From positions 1 through 41,449 of the forward strand of contig CALDMO010000049.1 of the NCBI GenBank assembly GCA_937915375.1: a DNA stretch of 41,449 nucleotides. Reading direction: 5' to 3'. Each line of letters starts with the position of its first letter. Position 1 is the first letter of the stretch. This stretch comes from an uncultured Marvinbryantia sp. Lineage in GTDB: Bacteria; Bacillota; Clostridia; Lachnospirales; Lachnospiraceae. The notes beneath the pieces are model-generated. The model saw nothing but the letters and a program-made list of their open reading frames with translations, made no database searches and was not told the DNA's origin. Both the position numbers and the translations under genes were made by a program. Positions 25,137 to 32,693 of this stretch are shown here, in pieces.

Positions 25137-25166
25137 TTGCGCGTTCCTCCCTCACTGGTATATACT
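25137..25166 (+). promoter_or_regulatory. candidate promoter of the DUF362 gene
   Basis: TTGCGC (25137-25142), an 18-nt spacer and TATACT (25161-25166) lie about 70 nt upstream of the DUF362 start. Confidence 0.45.
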
Positions 25167-25169
25167 AAT

Positions 25170-25203
25170 AAAATATACAAACGTGTATTTTAACGGCATA
25201 CAC
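25170..25203 (+). promoter_or_regulatory. overlapping inverted repeats in the DUF362 leader
   Basis: AAAATATAC (25170-25178) and GTGTATTTT (25183-25191) pair with one mismatch; GTGTAT (25183-25188) can instead pair with ATACAC (25198-25203). They lie right at the expected start of transcription, a place for an operator or a small RNA switch. Confidence 0.35.
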
Positions 25204-25235
25204 CAGAATTGTTTCGTATTGAGGAGGATAACAAA

Positions 25236-26363
25236 ATGGACAAATCAAAAGTTTATTTTACCAATCTGCGCACGGATTCCAATCACAATCTTCAGCAGAA
25301 ACTGGAAAAGCTGATCCGCAAAGCCGGCATCGCAGATATTGATTTTGACGGCAAATACACCGCGATCAAAATCCATTTCGGAGAACCCGGCAACCTGGCA
25401 TACCTGCGCCCAAATTATGCAAAAACTGTTGTTGACATTGTAAAATCTCTGGGCGGCAAATCGTTTCTTACCGACTGCAACACACTCTATGTCGGCGGAC
25501 GAAAAAATGCGCTTGATCACATGGAAAGCGCATATGTAAATGGATTTTCTCCGTTCTCCACCGGCTGCCACATCATCATTGCCGATGGCCTGAAAGGAAC
25601 AGACGAAGCGCTCGTTCCGGTAGAAGGCGGCGAATATGTAAAAGAAGCCAAGATCGGCCGTGCCATCATGGATGCGGATATCTTCCTCACTCTGAACCAC
25701 TTCAAAGGACACGAAGCAACTGGTTTCGGCGGCGCTTTGAAAAATATCGGTATGGGCTGCGGCTCCCGCGCCGGAAAAATGGAAATGCACAGCGCAGGCA
25801 AACCATTTGTAAATACAGATAAATGTATCGGCTGCGGTGCCTGCACCAAAATCTGCGCACACAGTGCGGCAATCGTAACAGACAAGAAAGCATCCATCGA
25901 TCACAATAGGTGTGTCGGCTGCGGAAGATGTATCGGTATTTGCCCGAAAGATGCAGTCTGTGCAGCCAGCGATGAGGCAAACGATATCCTCAATTGCAAA
26001 ATTGCCGAATACAGCAAGGCAGTCATCGACGGCAGACCGAATTTCCATATCAGCCTTGTTATGGACGTTTCTCCAAACTGCGACTGCCATTCTGAAAACG
26101 ACCTGCCGATCGTACCGGATGTAGGTATGTTCGCATCCTTCGATCCGGTTGCGCTTGATATGGCCTGTGCAGACGCAGTAAACGCACAGCCGGTAATCAG
26201 CGGCAGCATTTTAGATGAGCATGTACATGCACATACAGAAGAAACAGAGCATCACGATCACTTCCACATGAACCATCCGGAAACCAACTGGATTTCCTGC
26301 ATTGAACATGCGAAAAAAATTGGTATCGGTACCGATGAATATGAATTGATCGTTGTAAAATAA
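25236..26363 (+). CDS. DUF362 protein with two 4Fe-4S clusters
   Basis: This 375-residue protein has an N-terminal DUF362 domain (YAKTVVDIVKSLGGKSFLTDC, then LTLNHFKGHEATGFGGALKN), a 2[4Fe-4S] ferredoxin insert (Cys197/200/203/207 and Cys226/229/232/236) and a return to DUF362 sequence (DVGMFASFDPVALDMACADAV). A short histidine-rich stretch lies near the C-terminus (about 328-350). DUF362 proteins are cytoplasmic iron-sulfur proteins common in anaerobes; their reaction is not established in general. The GAGGAGG site fixes the start at 25236. Confidence 0.87.
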   Translation: MDKSKVYFTNLRTDSNHNLQQKLEKLIRKAGIADIDFDGKYTAIKIHFGEPGNLAYLRPNYAKTVVDIVKSLGGKSFLTDCNTLYVGGRKNALDHMESAYVNGFSPFSTGCHIIIADGLKGTDEALVPVEGGEYVKEAKIGRAIMDADIFLTLNHFKGHEATGFGGALKNIGMGCGSRAGKMEMHSAGKPFVNTDKCIGCGACTKICAHSAAIVTDKKASIDHNRCVGCGRCIGICPKDAVCAASDEANDILNCKIAEYSKAVIDGRPNFHISLVMDVSPNCDCHSENDLPIVPDVGMFASFDPVALDMACADAVNAQPVISGSILDEHVHAHTEETEHHDHFHMNHPETNWISCIEHAKKIGIGTDEYELIVVK

Positions 26364-26381
26364 AGAATATTTAAAGCATAT

Positions 26382-26900
26382 TCAGCTTCCCAGCAGTTCC
26401 GCTAACGTTTTAGTGGAACTGCTTTTTTGATATGGATTATTTTTTTCCAGATCGCTCAAATACTCCCCGGGATTTTTACCTGTCTCCTCCAGTTTTTTCA
26501 GATAGCTTTCCTCATCCTCATAAAAATGCGCGAATACCAGACAGTTTCCGGATATGGACGGCATCTGTTCCAGTTCCCGCATCACAGTTTCCGCCCTTTT
26601 CCTATCTGCCAGCAATCTTTCTCCCATCACAATTACCTTTATGTGCCCCAAATCCAAATACTTATCCATATTCTTCTGCGCCTCTTTTTTCAATTCCTCC
26701 ACGTTATTTCCCCGCACCAGTCCGCCGCCGAAGCCGCCGATCAGTTCCTGTCCTGACAATTCCAGTTCCATCGCCTGCGGAAATGCCCTGTCTTCCAATT
26801 CACGCGCTGTACAGCCTGATAAAAACAGTACGCAAAGCATCACAGCAGCCACACCTCTAATAATTCTTATCTTTGCTTGTTCTCTGTTCTTTTTTCTCAT
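26382..26900 (-). CDS. truncated Ger(x)C-type germination lipoprotein
   Basis: This 172-residue protein has a lipoprotein signal ending LSGC and a Ger(x)C N-terminal domain (CTARELEDRAFPQAMELE, then LDLGHIKVIVMGERLL). Typical GerC proteins are 350-400 residues with three domains; here only the first remains, and the frame ends cleanly with no visible remnant downstream. In full-size receptors GerC is the lipid-anchored subunit of the germinant receptor in the inner spore membrane. It follows gerA and gerB in the normal order. It is either a compact functional variant or a decayed subunit; intact reading frame and signal favour the first. Confidence 0.75.
   Translation of the reverse strand: MRKKNREQAKIRIIRGVAAVMLCVLFLSGCTARELEDRAFPQAMELELSGQELIGGFGGGLVRGNNVEELKKEAQKNMDKYLDLGHIKVIVMGERLLADRKRAETVMRELEQMPSISGNCLVFAHFYEDEESYLKKLEETGKNPGEYLSDLEKNNPYQKSSSTKTLAELLGS
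26392..26428 (+). terminator. DUF362 terminator embedded in the converging gerC-like gene
   Basis: AGCAGTTCC and GGAACTGCT arms (26392-26400 and 26415-26423), with CTAA/TTAG inside, are followed by a T run. The hairpin lies within the last codons of the converging gerC-like gene, whose stop is at 26384-26382. Confidence 0.8.
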
Positions 26901-26940
26901 ATTCTCAGTTTCCTGTTATTTTCTGATTATTATTCCTGCT

Positions 26941-28074
26941 TTATTTTCCTTTGCCGTTCAGCGTATCTGTGTTTTCCGCCTTCGTTTCATATCGCTGCTT
27001 TATGCACTCCACCAGCCACAACAATACCGGCAGCATCAGCATCAAAGGAACCGCGCCTTTCACCGCATACCGGATAAACCAATCTGCCGCCTGCTCATAG
27101 CTGCGACTAATAAACACCAACGCCGTCATCACAGCAAAAACCGCCGATAAAACCGAGCGATTCTTTTGCTTCGAAAACAGTTCCTGCATCACCCTCTCTG
27201 CATAATGGCAACAGGTACCCGATGCAAAAAACAGAGAAAATAGAAGAAATGCCAAAAACACAGTATCCCACCGCTGCAAAAAATTTCCCGGCAGATTTAC
27301 ATCTCCCATCACTGTCACCACCGGCCATTCCAGTAAAAGCAGACTTTTTTGCCCCAGTATTCCAAGCGCTGTCAAAAATGCCAACATCAGAAAAACAGCT
27401 GTTGTTTTTGCGCAATGTCTCAAAACATTTCCCCGTTTTTTCGTGTTCCAGTTGATATAAGGGGCTTCGTACAAAACCATCGTAACAGCTGTAAAAGAAG
27501 CAAACACCAGACCACTTTTCTGGACAATCCGCCACGCATCCATATGCGTCTCCGGTCTAAGATTGTCCGCATTTACAGCAAATACAGAAGCAATCAGCAT
27601 CAGAATAAGCGCTACGCCCACCGGAGCCGCCAGGCATCTGGCCAGTCTGGCTCGTTTCTGTCCGCTCCCTTTCGCCGCCGCGTTCCCCGCCAAAATAACC
27701 AACATCGCCAACATCGTCTCCGAAACCTCCGGCAGCAGAAACGTCCGGCAGATACGCGCAGTCATCCGTACCAGATAGGTCTGGTTCAAGAACAGATAGA
27801 TCAAAAAAATAATCCCTATCACGTAAGAAACCCATTTTCCAAATCTTTCCCGTAAATACTCCGAAAAACTTCTTCGGATTTGTCCGCTCACTTTTCCGAG
27901 AAAAAACAGATAAAGAAACATCCAAAAAATACCGAGCGCTACTGCAGCCAGAAAGTTCCATCCAGACAAAGGTCTGCACAGAACAGGCAGCAACAACAGC
28001 AGTTTGCCGATCCAATCCAAAAATAACAAACTTTCGACCTGCTGCACGGAAATTTTTTCATTTTCTGCAAACAT
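26941..28074 (-). CDS. GerAB-type spore germination permease
   Basis: This 377-residue, roughly 10-helix protein belongs to the GerAB/endospore germination subset of the APC transporter superfamily (EKISVQQVESLLFLDWIGK at the start, FFLGKVSGQIRRSFSEYLRERFG after helix 2, later SFTAVTMVLYEAPYI). In full receptors this subunit binds amino-acid germinants. The ATG at 28074 has AGAGGAAA 5 nt upstream; earlier in-frame ATGs run into gerA. It lies 37 bp after gerA and 40 bp before the gerC-like gene. Confidence 0.85.
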   Translation of the reverse strand: MFAENEKISVQQVESLLFLDWIGKLLLLLPVLCRPLSGWNFLAAVALGIFWMFLYLFFLGKVSGQIRRSFSEYLRERFGKWVSYVIGIIFLIYLFLNQTYLVRMTARICRTFLLPEVSETMLAMLVILAGNAAAKGSGQKRARLARCLAAPVGVALILMLIASVFAVNADNLRPETHMDAWRIVQKSGLVFASFTAVTMVLYEAPYINWNTKKRGNVLRHCAKTTAVFLMLAFLTALGILGQKSLLLLEWPVVTVMGDVNLPGNFLQRWDTVFLAFLLFSLFFASGTCCHYAERVMQELFSKQKNRSVLSAVFAVMTALVFISRSYEQAADWFIRYAVKGAVPLMLMLPVLLWLVECIKQRYETKAENTDTLNGKGK

Positions 28075-28111
28075 AAGTTTTCCTCTCACATCCTTATTTT
28101 GAACTCTGAAA

Positions 28112-29227
28112 TCATACTTTCTTCTTTTCCTCCTCACGCAGGCGGATTCTCTGCTCCTGCCGTGCAAATACCGGCCGCCGCCGCATTTTCCCCAGCGGAA
28201 AACGAACAATACTGTCCCGCATATCCTGATAATCGTTAATCTCCGGCGCGGAAAACGGCATCAGATACGGAATACTATAGCTTTTCAGGCCAGCCAAATG
28301 CAATGTCAGCAGATACCATCCCAACACCAGACCAAAGATGCCCAAAAATCCGCCAAGAAAAATATTGCAGTATTTGATCAGCCGCAGTGCTTCCGAAAAC
28401 TCCTCATTTGGAACAGAAAATGATCCCAGCGCCGTCAGGGCAACCACAACCACCGTCATCGGACTGACCAGATTTGCACTGACTGCCGATTGACCAATGA
28501 TCAGACCGCCGACAATACCGATTGTATTTCCGATCGCTCCCGGCATCCGAAGCCCCGCTTCCCGAATCAACTCAAAAGATAGCTCTAACAGCAGCACTTC
28601 TACAATCGTCGGAAATGGAACGCCCTCCCGCGCTTTTGCCATAGAAAGCACCAGGTTCGTCGGCAGCATCTGTGTGTGAAAACAATTTGCCACCACATAA
28701 AGCCCCGGCAGAGAAAATGCCAAAAAGGCTGCCAGATATCGGATGATGCGCAAAAATGTCACCACCTCAAAATGGCGGTAATAGTCATCACTTGTCTGAA
28801 ACATCGTGTCAAGCGTAGCAGGCAAAAGCAGCGCCTCCGGAGCATGATCAAACAAAATAGCTGCTCGTCCGTCCAAAAGCGCCTGTGCTGTTCGGTCAGG
28901 ACGTTCGGTTGCCTGATACTGCGGAAACGGCGACCAGATATTCTCCTTTAAAAGCTGTTCTGCCGTACCGCTGTCCATCACACCGTCAATATCAATCGTC
29001 TGCAGGCGCTGCCATGCCATATCGGTAATCTCATCATATGCGATATCCTTTAAATAAATCAGCGCTGTCTCTGTCTGCGTGCGTCTGCCAAGCTTAATCT
29101 TTTTACAAATAAGTTCTTTATTCTGAATCCGTTGTTCCAAAAGTATCAAATTATCACTTAGATTCTCTGTAAATGCCTCCCTCGATCCTCTAAGGCTTTT
29201 CTCTGCTTCCGCCTTTGGTACGTCCAT
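28112..29227 (-). CDS. GerA-type germination protein lacking the first N-terminal subdomain
   Basis: This 371-residue protein matches GerAA from LRGSREAFTENLSDNLILLEQRI onward, including SPFPQYQATERPD, the MREAGLR-like ELIREAGLRMPGAIGNTIGIVGGLIIGQSAV core and four or five C-terminal membrane helices. Bacillus subtilis GerAA is about 480 residues and reaches the equivalent of this start only near residue 120, so the first globular subdomain is absent. The ATG at 29227 has a GGAGG site 8-9 nt upstream, and nothing GerA-like lies before it. It starts only about 30 nt after the gntR terminator. Confidence 0.85.
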   Translation of the reverse strand: MDVPKAEAEKSLRGSREAFTENLSDNLILLEQRIQNKELICKKIKLGRRTQTETALIYLKDIAYDEITDMAWQRLQTIDIDGVMDSGTAEQLLKENIWSPFPQYQATERPDRTAQALLDGRAAILFDHAPEALLLPATLDTMFQTSDDYYRHFEVVTFLRIIRYLAAFLAFSLPGLYVVANCFHTQMLPTNLVLSMAKAREGVPFPTIVEVLLLELSFELIREAGLRMPGAIGNTIGIVGGLIIGQSAVSANLVSPMTVVVVALTALGSFSVPNEEFSEALRLIKYCNIFLGGFLGIFGLVLGWYLLTLHLAGLKSYSIPYLMPFSAPEINDYQDMRDSIVRFPLGKMRRRPVFARQEQRIRLREEEKKKV

Positions 29228-29261
29228 ATTGTTTTCCTCCGCTTCACTTTTATTCCACAAA

Positions 29262-29287
29262 AAAAGGAAAGCCTGCGCTTTCCTTTT
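29262..29287 (-). terminator. terminator of ispE-gntR
   Basis: AAAAGGAAAG and CTTTCCTTTT (10-bp arms, 6-nt loop) read leftward into a run of seven T. It lies between the gntR stop and the gerA ribosome site. Confidence 0.85.
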
Positions 29288-29333
29288 ACTTTTTCCATTT
29301 TCTGTTTTTTTATTCAGACAACAGCTAAAAACG

Positions 29334-30008
29334 CTATTCATTTCCCCCGGTGATCAACCGTACCATACTGTCTCTCTGATTCTCAATGTGAACACGCATC
29401 GCGCTGCCCGCCTTTGAGGCATCGTGTTTTTTCAGCGCGTGACGAATCGTGTCATGCTCCTCCACCAATAGTTTATGCATCCGCCGATCCTTTAAATATT
29501 CCAGACGATAACGGTACATCTGCTCACGCAGATTCAAAAGCATCTGCAGCAGACGCTTATTCTGCGCGGCATGGTAAATGATCTCATGAAACGCCATATC
29601 CGTCTCCACGCACGCGAGCAGATCATGGTTCTCCAACCCGCGTTTAAATTCATTCGCCGCCTTTTCCATTTCCTCAAGCTGCTCCTCTGTGATGTGCTCA
29701 CAGGCTCTGCGCACCGCCAGTTCTTCCAACGCCGCGCGCACCTCCAGAACATCCTCAAGATCCTGCACGGTAATTTCCGCCACAATAGCGCCCCGGCGCG
29801 GAATCATCAGCACCAAACCTTCCAGTTCCAGCTTCCGTATCGCCTCACGTACCGGTGTACGGCTAACCCCAAGCCGCTGCGCCAGCTGAATTTCCATCAG
29901 ACGCTCTCCCGGCTTTAATTCGCCCTTGAGGATCGCGTTGCGCAATGTATTAAATACTACATCGCGCAGCGGCAGGTACTCATTCATATCAATCTGAAAA
30001 TTGTCCAT
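29334..30008 (-). CDS. GntR family regulator, FadR/FCD type
   Basis: This 224-residue regulator has an N-terminal winged helix (about 10-75; RLGVSRTPVREAIRKLELEGLV then PRRGAIVAE) and an all-helical FCD ligand domain (DVLEVRAALEELAVRRA, DMAFHEIIYHAAQNKRL, EEHDTIRHALKKHD), whose Asp and His residues usually bind a metal and an organic acid. The ATG at 30008 has AAGGAG 7 nt upstream. It follows ispE by 22 bp in one operon. The ligand is unknown. Confidence 0.88.
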   Translation of the reverse strand: MDNFQIDMNEYLPLRDVVFNTLRNAILKGELKPGERLMEIQLAQRLGVSRTPVREAIRKLELEGLVLMIPRRGAIVAEITVQDLEDVLEVRAALEELAVRRACEHITEEQLEEMEKAANEFKRGLENHDLLACVETDMAFHEIIYHAAQNKRLLQMLLNLREQMYRYRLEYLKDRRMHKLLVEEHDTIRHALKKHDASKAGSAMRVHIENQRDSMVRLITGGNE

Positions 30009-30030
30009 CTTCCGATCTCCTTTTCCTTCG

Positions 30031-30888
30031 TTAGTTCCTGCACAGATAGACCTGTCTGGTCTCATCACCGCTCTTTAGTACGGCAAATGCTTTTTCCGCC
30101 TTCTCTTTGTCCTCAAAAATGCCGAAAACCGTCGGACCGCTGCCGCTCATCAAGGAACCGAGCGCGCCGCACTCCAGCATCGTCTTTTTTATCTCCCCGA
30201 TCACCGGATAAGCCGGTATCGTCACTGTTTCCAACACATTTCCCATCTCGCGGCAAAGTGTCCTTAAATCGCCTGCTTTTAATGCAGCTATCTGTGCGTC
30301 AATATCTGGATGCTCCGTCAGCTCATTTGCTCTTAAATTCCCGTACACAAATTTTGTGGACACGGAAATTTTCGGTTTCGCAATCAGGATATAGCACTGC
30401 GGCATGCGCGCAAGCGGTGTCAGCTTTTCTCCGATTCCCTCTGCCAGCGCCGTTCCCCGCATTACGCAATAAGGAACATCTGCGCCGATCTTTACGCCTC
30501 TGGCCATTAGATCCTTCTTGGAAAGCCCCAGCTCAAACATACGGTTTACACCCACAAGTACCGCAGCAGCATCAGAACTGCCTCCCGCCATCCCCGCCGC
30601 TACCGGGATATGTTTTTCCAGGCGAATATTTAATCCCTGCTCCACCGCAAACTCGTCCATCAGAAGCTTCGCTGCTTTATAAACCAGGTTATCCTCATTC
30701 ACCGGCAGATACCGTAAATTCGTCTGTATCTGAATCCCCGGTTTCTCTGTCAAACTCAGAGTAATCTTATCGTACAAATGTATCGTCTGCATAATCATTC
30801 GTACCTCATGATAACCATCTTCTCTTTTTCTCAATACATCCAGGCCCAGATTAATTTTGGCTCTGGCATGTAATCTCAGTTCTTCCAT
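30031..30888 (-). CDS. ispE: 4-diphosphocytidyl-2-C-methyl-D-erythritol kinase
   Basis: This 285-residue GHMP kinase phosphorylates CDP-methylerythritol in the MEP isoprenoid pathway. The N-terminal ARAKINLGLDV with RKREDGYHEV and the ATP loop PVAAGMAGGSSDAAA (95-109), followed by GADVPYC, are diagnostic. The C-terminal MSGSGPTVFGIF motif 3 is intact. Its promoter overlaps the end of the upstream spore-coat gene, and gntR is co-transcribed behind it. Confidence 0.95.
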   Translation of the reverse strand: MEELRLHARAKINLGLDVLRKREDGYHEVRMIMQTIHLYDKITLSLTEKPGIQIQTNLRYLPVNEDNLVYKAAKLLMDEFAVEQGLNIRLEKHIPVAAGMAGGSSDAAAVLVGVNRMFELGLSKKDLMARGVKIGADVPYCVMRGTALAEGIGEKLTPLARMPQCYILIAKPKISVSTKFVYGNLRANELTEHPDIDAQIAALKAGDLRTLCREMGNVLETVTIPAYPVIGEIKKTMLECGALGSLMSGSGPTVFGIFEDKEKAEKAFAVLKSGDETRQVYLCRN

Positions 30889-30928
30889 AAAATACCTCTT
30901 TCGTATTTTGTATACAGTTCTACCAGAA

Positions 30929-30957
30929 ATTGTAACACTTTTTTATCATGATTGCAA
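30929..30957 (-). promoter_or_regulatory. ispE promoter
   Basis: On the minus strand TTGCAA (30957-30952), a 17-nt spacer and TACAAT (30934-30929) lie about 40 nt before the ispE ATG and directly after the stop of the SipL-like gene. Confidence 0.65.
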
Positions 30958-32517
30958 CTAGTGTACGGTTTTCAGAAGGATCAATTTTGTACCCGGAACA
31001 ATGTCTTTTTCCTCCAAATGGTTGATCCTGCAGATATGCTCCGGTGTTGTTACAAACCGTTTTGAAATTTCCCAGAGACTGTCCTGCGGCTGTACAATAT
31101 AGCCGACAATCCCCGGCAGATCCTGCAGCCGTCTGGAATCAAACTCCCCTTCCTTAATATCTACAATACATTCTTCTTCATGCACACGCACGACAAATGC
31201 ATTCAGATTCACACATATTTTTGCCTCAATCTCCTCGCTGTCGATCATCGTCGTAGAGAGCTGCTCCAATTCTGTCTGTAAAGTAAAACGACAGTCCGGT
31301 GCAGAAGCGTTGATCTCAATCAGCTGATGAAACGGCACTGCCCCTTCCATCACGGCATAGGGCGTCTTATCATCCGAAGAAACGTATAAAACCGTCACAA
31401 AGACCGCGCCCTCCACCTCAATACCGTCTTCCGTAATCTCAGCGCGGTCAATATGTACCTCGCCCTTGCTGCTGCAGGTTTGAAGCATACGCGGCTGATT
31501 CGCCTCCAATCGGATGCGTTCACTTGCGCGTACTTTAGAAAAATTTTTCATCAGCAGACTTTCATACGTCTGGTGTTCTCTGACCGGGATCAGATTTTTA
31601 ACCGGAGAGTAAATATCCGCCAGGATCTGCACCTGTTCCTCCAAAAAGAGTTTAATATCCAGATCAAGCGCCGCTTCCACGTTCAACAACCTGCGCTCAC
31701 CATCATAATCTTCAAGCACCTCAATGGACGCAGCAGCCAGCATGATATTCACTTGAGATATCATCTCTGATGTACATTCCCGGCACTCGATGCTTCCCTG
31801 GAATGGAAGGGAAGTTTCCAACCATTGCCTGGAACGTCCCCCGTCATCACCTTCATACAGCACAAAAACAAACAATTCACCTTTTACGTCAAGCTGACCG
31901 TCCAGTACACGACAATCCGCTGCCCGCAGCTGAATATTTTCCCATAATACCTTTACCACATTCGGCTTGTTGGAAGATAACGCAATCTCATCCTTAATGC
32001 GCAAAATATCTTTTTTCTGCGTCACCATCTGCAGCAGCTCCAGGTTTTTAGAAATCGTGCTGATTCCGTCCAAACCATGTACTTCCACTGCCGCCTGCGC
32101 GTCATAAACTTCTTCTGCAGAGGCCGAAAATGCCAACAGCGCTTTCATACTCAGCTTTCTGGAATTAATCATGGAGACATTAATGTCCTCACTCTCCCAT
32201 GACAGATGTACATTCTCTCCCGGTGTCACACCCGGCAGCTGCTGTTTTTCCTGAAAAGGAATGGATGCGTCGAGCCGCTGAATCTGGCGCTCCTCTGTTT
32301 CCGCCACATAAAGGACAGAAATCTGCAGTGATCCGCTTACGGTGAGCAGATCGCTCCCTACCTGTATATCATCCACTTTTACCGCAGCCTTATTCTGAAT
32401 GATCCTTCCCACATCCGCCTGCTGTTCCGGCACGTTGCAGTCTTCTTCCAGCGTTACGCGGTTTACCGTTCTTCCTTTCTCCCGCATCATATGTATATTT
32501 TTCTTCAATAATTCCAA
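30958..32517 (-). CDS. sipL: SipL-like spore coat morphogenetic protein (DUF3794 repeats + LysM)
   Basis: This 519-residue protein has DUF3794 repeats (for example VDDIQVGSDLLTVSGSLQIS..YVA and later IDRAEITEDGIEVEGAVFVTVLYVS) and a C-terminal LysM domain (GYIVQPQDSLWEISKRF to VPGTKLILL). That architecture is the one of SipL, which in Clostridioides difficile binds SpoIVA through its LysM domain and recruits the coat around the forespore. I start at the TTG at 32517, because GGAGGG lies 6 nt ahead; the ATG at 32535 would use that site as codons. It is monocistronic, expressed in the mother cell if the homology holds. Confidence 0.82.
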   Translation of the reverse strand: MELLKKNIHMMREKGRTVNRVTLEEDCNVPEQQADVGRIIQNKAAVKVDDIQVGSDLLTVSGSLQISVLYVAETEERQIQRLDASIPFQEKQQLPGVTPGENVHLSWESEDINVSMINSRKLSMKALLAFSASAEEVYDAQAAVEVHGLDGISTISKNLELLQMVTQKKDILRIKDEIALSSNKPNVVKVLWENIQLRAADCRVLDGQLDVKGELFVFVLYEGDDGGRSRQWLETSLPFQGSIECRECTSEMISQVNIMLAAASIEVLEDYDGERRLLNVEAALDLDIKLFLEEQVQILADIYSPVKNLIPVREHQTYESLLMKNFSKVRASERIRLEANQPRMLQTCSSKGEVHIDRAEITEDGIEVEGAVFVTVLYVSSDDKTPYAVMEGAVPFHQLIEINASAPDCRFTLQTELEQLSTTMIDSEEIEAKICVNLNAFVVRVHEEECIVDIKEGEFDSRRLQDLPGIVGYIVQPQDSLWEISKRFVTTPEHICRINHLEEKDIVPGTKLILLKTVH

Positions 32518-32634
32518 AAAAATCCCTCCCTGCATCTTCTCTTAGAACTTTATGCAGAGAGGGAAACTCGCAGAACCATTTCTATATAACTTTTATCATT
32601 TCCACTTTCGGCAGCGGACTTCCCGCAGCCATAT

Positions 32635-32651
32635 ATATCGGAGCCCGATAT
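32635..32651. repeat. small palindrome upstream of the SipL-like gene
   Basis: ATATCGG and CCGATAT arms with a 3-nt centre lie between the M18 peptidase stop and the SipL-like gene. No T run follows, so it is more likely an operator or mRNA end than a terminator. I found no convincing sporulation sigma factor site beside it. Confidence 0.3.
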
Positions 32652-32693
32652 CAGACCAGATACTTCGCGCAACCGCGCATTCTGTAGAGCATT

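Noticed and set aside
26382..29227. Germination genes as pseudogenes
   Set aside because: All three frames are open, have ribosome sites and correct order, and missing parts correspond to whole domains, so decay is not the simplest reading.
32518..32693. Sigma-E promoter for the SipL-like gene
   Set aside because: A CATAAAGT resembles the sigma-E -10, but no matching -35 lies at the right distance.
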